Shown: positions 26,767 to 36,393, numbered from the stretch's first letter. The stretch: DNA of 42,154 bases from Candidatus Poribacteria bacterium (GCA_009843785.1 VYCT01000216.1:1-42154), one strand, 5' to 3'. Numbers and translations are program-made. Notes: generated by a model not told the origin, from the sequence alone.

Positions 26767-28722
26767 ATGCGAAAACCAACAAAAACATCTCAGATTGCAA
26801 TTTGGCATTTCATTCAAGGATTGTTCATCTTACTAATTTTCATCACTGGATGCTCAGGCAGCCGATTAGAAGATACTTCCGATTTTCCGAGTGGGATTGA
26901 GGCGAAAGAGGCACCGATGTGGGCAAAATGGGTCGCGGCAGGTAAACTCCCGCCGCTGTCAGAACGGCTCCCAGAGAACCCGCTCGTCGCCAAAATGGAT
27001 TTCGACGGATATGAAGGGCCGGGACCCTACGGTGGGACATGGCACCGGTTTCACACACATCCGGATTTAGGGACGTGGAAGATGACAGCAGGATATGCCC
27101 CGCTCATCCGCTGGAAATTTGATGCCTCTGGTTTGGAACCCGGTTTAGCAGAGTCGTGGGAATTCAATGAAGACGGGAGTATGTTGACGTTGCATCTACG
27201 CAAAGGGGTCAAATGGTCGGATGGGTATCCTTATACTTCTGCCTCGTTCGCTTACTATTATCAACTTTGTCTTGATGAACGGCACAAATACGGTGCACCT
27301 GTCTGGTGTAAGGTCAACGGCATTCCGATGGAAGTTGAAACACCCGATGACTATACAATCGTGATGAAATTCGCCGGTCCCAACTGGCTTGTACCGCTTT
27401 GGTTGGCGACCGGTTTTTGGTGGTGTAATCAATACAACATCCCAGCGCACCACATGCAGCAGTTCCACCCAGACAGCAACCCAGCGTATACCGATTTCAT
27501 CCGATTCGAGAAAGAAAATATCCCACATCAAAACCCGGAGCGTCCGACGCTGTGGCCCTGGCGCGTGACAAAATACGAAAAGGGTGGCTTTCGCGTTGAG
27601 CTTGAACGAAACCCCTATTATTACGTCGTCGATACGCTCGGCAGACAACTCCCTTACATCGACAAAATCAAGACGAGTTTGGTCCCCGAACCCCAAGTGC
27701 GCGTGCTTAAAATCCTCGCGGGCGAGATTGACTGCCAATACCGCGGGATGGAACTCCGCGATCTCGCGCTCTATCTGAAAGGACAGGAGAAAGGCGGCTA
27801 TAAGGTCCGGCGCTGGAAAAGCACGGCTGGTGCGCAACCGGCTATCCTGATAAACTGGACCGCGCCCGACCCAGTGTTAAGAAAACTTATCCGCGACCAA
27901 AGGTTCCGCAAGGCACTCGCTTATGGTATTGACCGCGTGAAATGTAACGAAATCGCATGGCGTGGGTTGTTGGAACCGCAGGCAGCGACAGTTAGCCAAG
28001 AGGGATGGCATTTCGCTGATGAAGACGGGCAAACCCTCTTTGAGGAATGGAAACGCGCGGATGCGGATTTCGATATCGCCGCGGGAAATCGCCTCTTAGA
28101 TGAAATGGGACTCACCGCGCGGGATAAAGACGGTTATAGACTACGTCCTGATGGGAAGCGGATTGAGATACTCATGGATGTTCCGAGTTCCAATCTCAAC
28201 AGCCAAGAAAACGATATCGGGTTGATTATTCAAGAGGGATGGGAGCAGCTCGGTCTGCAAACCTTGCTCTATACGCCGCCCGGCGCCGAATTGAGTCTCC
28301 GCCGTACACTCGGCAAATTCACAATCAGTATGCACGGTGAAGCAGAGATGGACCTTTTTACGTATCCAGATTGGGTATTTCCAACACTCGCAAAGTACTG
28401 GCACCCGAAGGTCGGGAAGTGGTATGAAACCGGTGGTGAAAAGGGGGAACCTCCCACTGGACCGCTAAAGAAACTGCTTGACTTATACGATGCAATTAAA
28501 CGCGAACCTGACGAGAAACAGCGGCACCAATACGTTCGGGATGCTGTTAGGATTCACATTGACGAGGGACCGTTTCACCTCGGTTCCGCAGCGCGCTCGC
28601 CCTCGCTCTTGGTCGTCGCTGACCATTTCCACAACGTACCAAATGACGGCATTTTAGGGCCGTGGGCGATTGTCACACCCGCGACCCATTATCCCGAACA
28701 GTGTTGGATAGCTAAGGAATAG
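26767..28722 (+). CDS. ABC transporter substrate-binding lipoprotein, family 5 (oligopeptide)
   Basis: Lipobox 'FITGCSGS'; 'GLAESWEFNEDGSMLTLHLRKGVKWSDGYP', 'FRKALAYGIDRVKCNEIAWRG'. Confidence 0.92.
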   Translation: MRKPTKTSQIAIWHFIQGLFILLIFITGCSGSRLEDTSDFPSGIEAKEAPMWAKWVAAGKLPPLSERLPENPLVAKMDFDGYEGPGPYGGTWHRFHTHPDLGTWKMTAGYAPLIRWKFDASGLEPGLAESWEFNEDGSMLTLHLRKGVKWSDGYPYTSASFAYYYQLCLDERHKYGAPVWCKVNGIPMEVETPDDYTIVMKFAGPNWLVPLWLATGFWWCNQYNIPAHHMQQFHPDSNPAYTDFIRFEKENIPHQNPERPTLWPWRVTKYEKGGFRVELERNPYYYVVDTLGRQLPYIDKIKTSLVPEPQVRVLKILAGEIDCQYRGMELRDLALYLKGQEKGGYKVRRWKSTAGAQPAILINWTAPDPVLRKLIRDQRFRKALAYGIDRVKCNEIAWRGLLEPQAATVSQEGWHFADEDGQTLFEEWKRADADFDIAAGNRLLDEMGLTARDKDGYRLRPDGKRIEILMDVPSSNLNSQENDIGLIIQEGWEQLGLQTLLYTPPGAELSLRRTLGKFTISMHGEAEMDLFTYPDWVFPTLAKYWHPKVGKWYETGGEKGEPPTGPLKKLLDLYDAIKREPDEKQRHQYVRDAVRIHIDEGPFHLGSAARSPSLLVVADHFHNVPNDGILGPWAIVTPATHYPEQCWIAKE

Positions 28723-28858
28723 TTGTCAGTTGTCAGTACCCAGTTGTCAGTTAAGAGGACTCTTGTAACTGAAAACTGTTAACTATTAAAACTGACAACT
28801 GAAGATTTTTGCGCAGAAAAAATCGTATTCTCACTGCGAAGCAAACTGACAACTTTAA
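28719..28858. repeat. Heptamer-type palindromic repeat, copy E
   Basis: atagttgtcagttgtcagt...cagttaagaggactcttgtaactgaaaactg...actgacaactgaagatttttgcgcagaaaaaatcgt...actgacaact. Confidence 0.85.
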
Positions 28859-28875
28859 AAAAAGGAGACACACCC

Positions 28876-29862
28876 ATAATTACCTATATTATTCGCCGAT
28901 GTCTCATCGCTGTTCCGACACTTCTGGCGATTTCTATCATCTCTTTCATTATTATCCAACTGCCCCAAGGCGATTACCTCGATCGCGAAATTCAACGGTT
29001 AGAGGAGGAGTTCGGCGACAGCAGTTCGCTCGCACAAGTCGAGGAATTGCGCGAACGGTACGGGTTGAACGCGCCGTTGTGGAAGCGTTACCTCATCTGG
29101 ATCAGTGGCTTTGTTCGCGGTAATTTCGGTGAATCATTTGAGTATAAACGCGAAGTCGATGAACTGATATGGGACCGAATCGCCTTTACGCTTATTATCT
29201 CTGTCGGATCGCTCATCTTTACCTACGTTATTGCTATTCCGCTCGGGATTTATTCCGCAACGCATCAATACAAATGGTCAGATCACTTCCTTACCTTCCT
29301 CAGCTTTGTCGGCATGTCGATACCAGCGTTTCTCTTGGCACTCTCATTAATGGTGTTTGCGTTTGACATCTTTGGCGTTCCACTGTTCGGGCTATTTTCG
29401 GCTTACTATGAAGGCGCGCCGTGGACCTGGGGCAAACTGGGCGATCTTTTCAAACACCTCTGGATTCCAGTGATTGTTGTCGGTATTAATGGGACTGCAA
29501 GTTTAATGCGGATTATGCGGGGTAACCTGCTTGATGTGTTAGGGCAGCCCTTTGTTCAAACAGCACGTGCAAAAGGACTCAAAGAAATTGTCGTAGTCGG
29601 GAAACATGCCGTGCGCATTGCGATTAATCCACTCATTAGTATTTTAGGCATGAGCCTGCCCGGTATCCTTTCGGGTTCAGCGATTGTCTCAATCGTCTTG
29701 GGCTTGCCGACTGTCGGCCCGATCCTTTTACGGAGTCTGTTGAACGAGGATATTTATCTCGCTGGGACGCTGATTATGATGTTGAGTCTCCTTTTAGTTA
29801 TCGGCAACCTGCTCGCAGATATAGCCTTAGCGTGGGTAGATCCGAGGATTCGTTATGAATGA
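28876..29862 (+). CDS. ABC transporter permease (DppB/OppB-like), non-canonical start
   Basis: Frame from ATA28876/ATT28879 reads (I/M)ITYIIRRCLIAVPTLLAISIISFIIIQLPQGDYLDREI..., 8 nt after AGGAG; continues into ORF 29047-29862 with no upstream in-frame ATG/GTG/TTG. Confidence 0.85.
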   Translation: MITYIIRRCLIAVPTLLAISIISFIIIQLPQGDYLDREIQRLEEEFGDSSSLAQVEELRERYGLNAPLWKRYLIWISGFVRGNFGESFEYKREVDELIWDRIAFTLIISVGSLIFTYVIAIPLGIYSATHQYKWSDHFLTFLSFVGMSIPAFLLALSLMVFAFDIFGVPLFGLFSAYYEGAPWTWGKLGDLFKHLWIPVIVVGINGTASLMRIMRGNLLDVLGQPFVQTARAKGLKEIVVVGKHAVRIAINPLISILGMSLPGILSGSAIVSIVLGLPTVGPILLRSLLNEDIYLAGTLIMMLSLLLVIGNLLADIALAWVDPRIRYE

Positions 29863-30070
29863 TTTTTTATATTACCTTGCGGTTGAATGAAACGGGTTTG
29901 GCACTTAATGCGCTATTGTGTAATCCGCTCTCTATTTTGCGGCGTACTTGAAGAAACACTGTCGTCGCATTGGATTTTAGCGTTTGCAAAAACTCATAAG
30001 CGATCTGCTTCATTACGAGCTACGTTTTTGGTTCTTTTCATTGGAGCAGAAACCCAATAGTTAAAAAAAT

Positions 30071-31165
30071 ATGAAATCTACAATCGAGACAGCAGAAGAG
30101 ATTAAGGGGACAGGCGACCCGTGGACAGATGGGGGGCAGCTAAGTTACCGACAACTGATCTGGCGGCGGTTCCGCAAGAACCGAATGGGGGTCATTGCTG
30201 GCGCGCTTTTGCTTCTTTTTTACATGCTCGCGATCAGCGCAGACTTTTTCGCACCTTATCACTATAACGAAATCAACATGCGACTGCGGCACGTACCGCC
30301 GCAACGCCTCCATTTCTCAGTCAGCGATGGGTTCTATGTCCACGGTTTGAAATCGGTCCGCAATCCAGAAAGTCTTGAGTTAGAGTTCACGAAAGATATG
30401 GAGCAACGGCATCCGGTTGAATTCCTTTTCAAGGATGCCGACGGTAGGCGACACCTGTTCAGTTCCGCGGGGCCGATGTTCCTATTAGGCACTGACCGGA
30501 TGGGGCGCGATCTGTTTTCACGGATCATGTACGGCGCGCGTGTGTCGATGACAATCGGCTTGGTCGGTGTCTTTTTGAGTATCGTCCTCGGTTCTATCCT
30601 CGGCACTGTATCTGGATACTGGGGTGGATGGGTCGATAACCTGATCCAACGGATTATTGAGATTCTATCGGCATTCCCTGACATCCCCCTCTGGATGGCA
30701 CTCGGTGCCGCACTTCCACCGGGTTGGTCAAGCATCCAAATATACTTCGGGATTACGATTATTTTGTCGATTATCCGTTGGGGTGGATTGGCGCGGCAGG
30801 TGCGTGGAAAGGTCTTGGCGTATCGGGAGAGCGATTTCGTGATGGCGGCGCGTGCCGCCGGCGCGGGGCATTGGCACATCATCACAAAGCATCTGTTACC
30901 GGGATGTTATAGCCATATCATCGTTATCGCAACACTTGCGATCCCCGGTATGATTTTGGGGGAGACCGCGCTCAGTTTCTTAGGCCTGGGGATCCGTCCA
31001 CCGATGACGAGCTGGGGCGTACTCTTAGAAGAGGCGCAACGCGTCACTGTTCTGCTGCATTACCCGTGGCTCATTTTCCCAGCGGTACCAGTGCTTGTCG
31101 TTGTCATCGCTTTTAACTTCTTAGGAGATGCACTCCGCGATGCCGCAGATCCATACTCAGATTAA
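30071..31165 (+). CDS. ABC transporter permease (DppC/OppC-like)
   Basis: 'LLGTDRMGRDLFSRIMYGARVSMTIGLVG', 'MAARAAGAGHWHIITKHLLPG', 'ETALSFLGLGIRPPMTSWGVLL'. Confidence 0.94.
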   Translation: MKSTIETAEEIKGTGDPWTDGGQLSYRQLIWRRFRKNRMGVIAGALLLLFYMLAISADFFAPYHYNEINMRLRHVPPQRLHFSVSDGFYVHGLKSVRNPESLELEFTKDMEQRHPVEFLFKDADGRRHLFSSAGPMFLLGTDRMGRDLFSRIMYGARVSMTIGLVGVFLSIVLGSILGTVSGYWGGWVDNLIQRIIEILSAFPDIPLWMALGAALPPGWSSIQIYFGITIILSIIRWGGLARQVRGKVLAYRESDFVMAARAAGAGHWHIITKHLLPGCYSHIIVIATLAIPGMILGETALSFLGLGIRPPMTSWGVLLEEAQRVTVLLHYPWLIFPAVPVLVVVIAFNFLGDALRDAADPYSD

Positions 31166-31170
31166 AAATG

Positions 31171-31250
31171 GTCATCAGTTATCGGTTATCGGTTTTCAGT
31201 TACAAGAGTCCTCTTAACTGAAAACTGAGTCCTGACAACTGACAACTATT
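31171..31250. repeat. Heptamer-type palindromic repeat, copy F
   Basis: gtcatcagttatcggttatcggttttcagttacaagagtcctcttaactgaaaactgagtcctgacaactgacaactatt. Confidence 0.85.
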
Positions 31251-31280
31251 CCCCTGACAACTACCAAAAAAGGAAACAAC

Positions 31281-32108
31281 ATGTCAACAAACACAGACCT
31301 CGGATTCTTTGCAACAGATGTTTCGTTCACAGACAAGTCCGCAATTGTGACGGGTTCCAGTCGCGGGATCGGACGCGCAATCGCTATTGAATTAGCGCGC
31401 CAAGGCGCTGACGTGCTTATCAACTACAACCAAAATCGTGATGCCGCTGAATCCGTTCAGCAAGAGATAGAAGCACTCGGCAGAAAAGCGGTTATTATTC
31501 AAGCCGACATCAGTGACCTTGATTCACACGAAAGACTGCTTAACACCGCGCACGATGCCTTCGGGAAGGTGGACATCCTCATCAACAACGCCGGTATCAC
31601 GCGTATCGCTGATATTCTTGAGGAGACACCGGAACAGTTTGATCTGATTGTCAATACCAATCTCAAGGCGACCCATTTCCTCACGCAGCGCGTCGCGAAT
31701 TACATGGTCGCAAACGCGGTTCGCGGGTGTATCATCTATACGCTCTCAATCTCCGATACAGTGGCATCCGACAACCGCACTGCCTATTGTATCTCGAAAG
31801 CGGGGTTAGAGATGAGCATGCGCGCCTACGCTGGACGCTTAGCACCGCACGGCATTAAAGTGAACGGCATCGCTGCGGGTGTGATTGATACAGACCTCTC
31901 GCGTGTCCGTATCCCGGATTATGAGGAAGCGGCGGAGAAAGGTTACATCTTTATGGTCCGCGCCGGCGCGCCTGAAGATGTCGCACACGCCACCATTTCT
32001 GCGATGAAACTTTACGATACGGGGGTTGTTCTCCCCGCTGCAGGTGGCGTGATGACCCCCCTATTGAATCTTAGGTCTATGGCGGAGCTAAATATGAATA
32101 AATCTTAG
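31281..32108 (+). CDS. SDR family oxidoreductase (FabG-like)
   Basis: 'AIVTGSSRGIGRAIAIELARQGADVLINY', 'DILINNAGITRI', 'YCISKAGLEMSMRAYAGRLAPHGIKVNGIAAGVIDTD'. Confidence 0.93.
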   Translation: MSTNTDLGFFATDVSFTDKSAIVTGSSRGIGRAIAIELARQGADVLINYNQNRDAAESVQQEIEALGRKAVIIQADISDLDSHERLLNTAHDAFGKVDILINNAGITRIADILEETPEQFDLIVNTNLKATHFLTQRVANYMVANAVRGCIIYTLSISDTVASDNRTAYCISKAGLEMSMRAYAGRLAPHGIKVNGIAAGVIDTDLSRVRIPDYEEAAEKGYIFMVRAGAPEDVAHATISAMKLYDTGVVLPAAGGVMTPLLNLRSMAELNMNKS

Positions 32109-32227
32109 AGTGGGTGTTGGAACATCCGTTATTCTTTCTTCAAATTCCGGGGATTTTTGTGGTACAATAAGTTAGTAGGAGCGTTGCGCGTATAGAAGCA
32201 GAAAAACATTTTTTTCAGGAGGTAACT

Positions 32228-32593
32228 ATGTCAGAAGATATTAGAATATCCATGTTTGAAGTTGTGGGCAGCCCTTTCTGCGTTGCCTCCGATGATGGGG
32301 AAAAGATTCATAAGCACCTTGACGCTGCGCTGAGGGCAAATCAAGAGGTTGTACTCTCGTTTCATAATGTTACAGCACTAACTGGGGCTTTCTTAAGTGC
32401 CGCGATCGGTCAGTTATATGGCACATTCAGTGAAGAAAAAATAGAATCTCTGTTGAAGGTAGAGGATGCAAAGTCAGATGATCTTAGATTGTTGAGGAGT
32501 GCTGTTAACAATGCCAAGTTGTACTTCAAAAACCCTGAACGATTCAACCAAGCGATACGAGAAGTAATGGGCGACGAGGTTGGTGATGTATAA
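32228..32593 (+). CDS. STAS-like (DUF4325) protein
   Basis: 'GSPFCVASDDGEKIHKHLDAALRANQEVVLSFHNVTALTGAFLSAAIGQLYG'. Confidence 0.7.
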   Translation: MSEDIRISMFEVVGSPFCVASDDGEKIHKHLDAALRANQEVVLSFHNVTALTGAFLSAAIGQLYGTFSEEKIESLLKVEDAKSDDLRLLRSAVNNAKLYFKNPERFNQAIREVMGDEVGDV

Positions 32594-32708
32594 AGCACAG
32601 GTCATAACGGCTCTCTGCAAGAACAACGGATTCACCTTAATAACAAACGACAGCGATTTCAAAACCCAGGATATCCCCATCCTTACTGCGAATTCCAATC
32701 TCCTTTAG
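32586..32708 (+). pseudogene. 40-aa fragment resembling the C-terminus of a PIN-like domain
   Basis: ATG32586 overlaps the STAS-like stop; MYKAQVITALCKNNGFTLITNDSDFKTQDIPILTANSNLL*. Confidence 0.45.
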
Positions 32709-32788
32709 TTGGAGGCAGAACAACAAAAGACAATCTCAATTGTTCCGCCAAATGTAGTGCAATTTCGCTTAACACCACATCAAACGCG

Positions 32789-33709
32789 TTACATAATCCC
32801 AATATCCCGTAATATTGACTTCTTGATTTTGCAGACCATCGTATACGCCGGATCGAAGACGTTACCCATATCATACTCTACGGCTTGCCCTAATAGGATG
32901 TGCGCTGCGCGTTTCTCTAAACCGAGTTCACCCAACCATCGGAGGAGTTCTGTCGTGGCGTGTTGTACCGCCTGATCTAACGGTCGTGCATTGCCCGCCG
33001 TGAGGATATAATCACTGTTCTCGGCACGGGGCCAATTGATGCCCTTCCCCTTGAGCACTTCAACTGTAAACTGCACATCAAACGAGATTTCGATACCGGT
33101 ACCAACGATTTCGCCATCACCCTGCACAGCGTGTCCGTCACCGAGATGGAAAAGTGCGCCGGGGACAAAGACAGGCAAGTAGACGGTGACACCCTCTTTA
33201 AAACCGCGATAGTCCATATTGCCACCGTGTGTTGAGGAAGTTGCTGTTGAGATCGCTTGACCCCGCGGTGGCGCGACACCGAAACATCCGACCATCGGTT
33301 CGAGCGGGAGCGTCAGTTTACCCAACTGCGTCTCTGGTGTCATCAACGTCGCTGTCCACTGCTCCACGTCCACATGCCACTCAGCGAGACCGCCTTCCGG
33401 CATCTCGGACGCGACATAGTGCGGATCGAGAACATTGGGCGCAACAACCATAGCCGTCCGTCCGATTGAACGATTCGGGACGATCCGATCAAAGTGGACT
33501 GATAACGTATCACCGGGTTTTGCTGATTCTATGTAAAAAGGACCTGTTTGTGGGTTCCCTCTTTCGGTTACCTGTGTATCCGTGGCATCGTACCCGGCGT
33601 TATCCACCGTAGTTGTGAAAACGGTATCGCCGCTCTCAATATGTAGCACCGGTTCGTGTGCACCAATTGCTGTGTAATAGACAGTCGGTTCAAAGTGATG
33701 TGTCGCCAT
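32789..33709 (-). CDS. Acetamidase/formamidase family protein
   Basis: 'NPQTGPFYIESAKPGDTLSVHFDRI', 'PMVGCFGVAPPRGQAISTATSSTHGGNMDYRGFKEGVTVYLPVFVPGALFHLGDGHAVQGDGEIVGTGIE'. Confidence 0.93.
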   Translation of the reverse strand: MATHHFEPTVYYTAIGAHEPVLHIESGDTVFTTTVDNAGYDATDTQVTERGNPQTGPFYIESAKPGDTLSVHFDRIVPNRSIGRTAMVVAPNVLDPHYVASEMPEGGLAEWHVDVEQWTATLMTPETQLGKLTLPLEPMVGCFGVAPPRGQAISTATSSTHGGNMDYRGFKEGVTVYLPVFVPGALFHLGDGHAVQGDGEIVGTGIEISFDVQFTVEVLKGKGINWPRAENSDYILTAGNARPLDQAVQHATTELLRWLGELGLEKRAAHILLGQAVEYDMGNVFDPAYTMVCKIKKSILRDIGIM

Positions 33710-33742
33710 TTTAAAATCCCTCCAAATTTTCCCCAATTCCGA

Positions 33743-33810
33743 TTTTCCCCAGGCCGGTAGGTGCGGTTTACCGAATTAATCTTTTAATCTTCATCAAACC
33801 CCGCCTACCG
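33743..33810. repeat. Second interspersed repeat family, copy 1
   Basis: ttttccccaggccggtaggtgcggttt ... aaaccccgcctaccg; imperfect inverted arms. Core shared with 42071. Confidence 0.7.
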
Positions 33811-33906
33811 AATACGGTAGTGTAAAACCAATTTCGTGAACAATATACCATGTTTGAGAGGCACCGTCAAGATAGGAATATTCAGTTTCAGGTTTCCAAA
33901 AAACAT

Positions 33907-33935
33907 TTGACATCCCGAAGTCCCTATGCTAAACT
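33907..33935 (+). promoter_or_regulatory. Sigma70-type promoter
   Basis: TTGACA-17 nt-TAAACT upstream of the protease gene. Confidence 0.6.
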
Positions 33936-33975
33936 CTTAAAAAATCCAAACAATCCAACCGGAAAAGGATATATC

Positions 33976-35403
33976 ATGAAGCAAATTTTTAAATGCACAA
34001 ATAGCGTGGTTTTGGCAGTTATTGCGCTTTTTATTTTTCTTGCGAACGCCAACGCCGAACACGACTGGACAGACCAGATTGCCGCCTATAAACCGATGGT
34101 GGTGAATGTCGAAACCTCCTCAGAGGTTGTTTTTGAAACAGAAGTGAAAGGCACAAATTTTGCCACCGGCTTTGTTGTAGATGCGGAACACGGGATTATC
34201 GCCACGAACCGCCATGTCACCGGCAGCAGCCCTTCTTATGTCAAAATTAACTTCCACGACGGCAGTTTTACGGAAGCACGGATTCTCTACTACGATCCGA
34301 CACACGACTTCGGGTTTTATCAGATTGATCCCGCCGAGGTTGATTTTGAACTGCAAGCCGTTGAACTCGGCGAATGGGATGCACTCTCCCTTGGCGATGA
34401 ACTCCTGCTCATCGGGAACAACGAGAAAGAGGAATATACGATCAAATTCGGAAGGATCACGAACCTGAATGTTAACAAAGGTGACCGGCACTCCAGTTAC
34501 ATTCACACCACATTCGACCGGACAGGCGGCTCAAGCGGAAGTCCGGTGTGGAATACCGCGGGGCAAGTGGTCGCTATCCACGCACGTGGGACGGATACCT
34601 CCAGCTTTGAACTCCCGATCGATTACCTCTATGATGCGCTTGAGTTAATTCGGAACAAGATAGCGATCCAACGCGGCGAAATCGGCGTAGATCTGGAACT
34701 CATCTCTATCGGCGAAGCCATCAAACACTTCAATTTCCCCGCGGAGTTGCGGAAAGAGATTGGGCCTTCTAAGGCAGGAACGCCAAAAGTCATCCAAATT
34801 GAATCTATTGTACCGAGGACAACGGGTGAAGCAGACCTTCGTGCATCCGATATTATCTATCGCATCAATAACAAACCCATCAAGGACGACCTCTATACCT
34901 TCGATGCTGTCCTGAATCAGAATGTTGGAAAAAGCGTCAATCTCGACATCTATCGGAACGGAGAAAATCTGAGTATTGATGTGCCTGTGGAGGATTTGGA
35001 GGCGAAGAAGGTGACTCGGTTCGTCAGGTTTGGCGGTGCAATCTTTCACGATATTACACCGCAATTGCGCCGTATCCTTTTCTTGGAAGCCGACGGTGTC
35101 TATCTACCGCATGCTGTTGCGGGGAGCAGTTTTTCGCGCGTCGGTCTACAAGAGCGGAATGGGAACTCTAAAATTGTGATCCTCGATATAAATGGGAAGC
35201 AGATCCGTAATCTCGACGACTTCATTGAAGCGTGCCAAGCGATTACGGATGGGCAGCATACTTATGTTGTTGTCCGAGATTTCAACCTGTTCGACAGCTC
35301 ACCGACACCGAAGAGTTTAACGCTCAACCTCAAATTCGGTCCCTTGCAGCAGTTTGAGTGGAATCAAGCGGTATTGGACTGGAAAGAGGTAGGTGATGAA
35401 TAG
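33976..35403 (+). CDS. Secreted trypsin-like serine protease with PDZ region (HtrA-like)
   Basis: Signal peptide; triad context 'IIATNRHVTG', 'DPTHDFGFYQ', 'RTGGSSGSPVWN'; PDZ-like 'GEADLRASDIIYRINNKPI'. ATG33976. Confidence 0.88.
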   Translation: MKQIFKCTNSVVLAVIALFIFLANANAEHDWTDQIAAYKPMVVNVETSSEVVFETEVKGTNFATGFVVDAEHGIIATNRHVTGSSPSYVKINFHDGSFTEARILYYDPTHDFGFYQIDPAEVDFELQAVELGEWDALSLGDELLLIGNNEKEEYTIKFGRITNLNVNKGDRHSSYIHTTFDRTGGSSGSPVWNTAGQVVAIHARGTDTSSFELPIDYLYDALELIRNKIAIQRGEIGVDLELISIGEAIKHFNFPAELRKEIGPSKAGTPKVIQIESIVPRTTGEADLRASDIIYRINNKPIKDDLYTFDAVLNQNVGKSVNLDIYRNGENLSIDVPVEDLEAKKVTRFVRFGGAIFHDITPQLRRILFLEADGVYLPHAVAGSSFSRVGLQERNGNSKIVILDINGKQIRNLDDFIEACQAITDGQHTYVVVRDFNLFDSSPTPKSLTLNLKFGPLQQFEWNQAVLDWKEVGDE

Positions 35404-35497
35404 TTGTCAGTTATCGGTTATCAGTTATCAGTCAAAGAGGTTTTGGCTTAACTGTAGCATATCTTAACTGACAACTGACGACTAAAAACTGATAACT
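35400..35497. repeat. Heptamer-type palindromic repeat, copy G
   Basis: atagttgtcagttatcggttatcagttatcag ... ttaactgacaactgacgactaaaaactgataactat. Confidence 0.85.
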
Positions 35498-36282
35498 ATG
35501 CCAATGAAATCGGACGCGAAATGCTTTTCAAAAATTCGGGCATAGTCGATATGGATGCCTTTCCACGCAACACCTATTCCAACTGTCCATGCCCCGTTTG
35601 AAAAGCCGAGTCGGATAGGGACAATAGGGAACCGATCCCACTCGGCACCGATGTACACCTCCGGCGTTGTTCGGTCAGTAGGGAAGGCAATATCTACTGA
35701 GAATTGGTATGCGTCGTAGCGATAAGCGGTGCCGAGTGTCAGCCATTGGATACCAGAACCTTCAAGGTTTTGTGCAAGACATCCGAATTTGAGGTTTCGG
35801 CGCAGTTTGAAAAGCAGTCCGATGTCGTAGTTTGCCTGATACCCGAAGAATTGATAGACATCGGAGGGATGTCTTCTCTTAAACTTGAGGCTTAGTCCTG
35901 CGGCGGCGAACGGACCGAGTTGACGTGCGATGCTATAATAGTTGAAATCGGGAACACCGCTGTCAACGCCGATGGCGATTTTGTTGCCCCAGAAAAGACT
36001 ATAACCGCGGTAGCTATAGCCGATCCCTTTTGGGTCGAACCGATAATCCTCTCGGTTGTAAAACTTATTGACCCCGAAAAGTTTCACACCTTGCCACTGG
36101 CTCAGTCCAGCAGGGTTCCAAAAACCGGCAGTGGCATCGTCAGCAACAGCGGTGAAAGCGTTTCCTATTCCTAACGCACGCGCACCGACGTAGAGCGGAC
36201 GAGATACCTCTATCGGAAACGCCGCTTGCAGTGCCAACGGGCACATCAACAACAGACAGAGAAAAATGTATACGGTTCGCAT
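35482..36282 (-). CDS. PorV/UPF0164-like outer membrane protein
   Basis: Signal peptide; 'GARALGIGNAFTAVADDATAGFWNPAGLSQWQGVKL' typical N-terminus. Confidence 0.8.
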   Translation of the reverse strand: MRTVYIFLCLLLMCPLALQAAFPIEVSRPLYVGARALGIGNAFTAVADDATAGFWNPAGLSQWQGVKLFGVNKFYNREDYRFDPKGIGYSYRGYSLFWGNKIAIGVDSGVPDFNYYSIARQLGPFAAAGLSLKFKRRHPSDVYQFFGYQANYDIGLLFKLRRNLKFGCLAQNLEGSGIQWLTLGTAYRYDAYQFSVDIAFPTDRTTPEVYIGAEWDRFPIVPIRLGFSNGAWTVGIGVAWKGIHIDYARIFEKHFASDFIGIVISF

Positions 36283-36393
36283 CGCTAACAATTTAGCACG
36301 AAAGAAACAACATCGCAAGGAGAAATGAAAATTAAATCACTTGACAGCCATCGTGGACTTCTGTTATCCTAATAGGTAAAAGGAGAAAACCTC

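Noticed and set aside
28809-29123. 104-aa ORF over the start of the dppB-like gene
   Set aside because: Out-of-frame with the conserved permease N-terminus, basic low-complexity translation; the permease frame explains the DNA.
27196-30885. Minus-strand ORFs of 213 aa (27196-27837) and 183 aa (30334-30885)
   Set aside because: Fully opposite well-supported ABC transporter genes; composition typical of antisense shadows.
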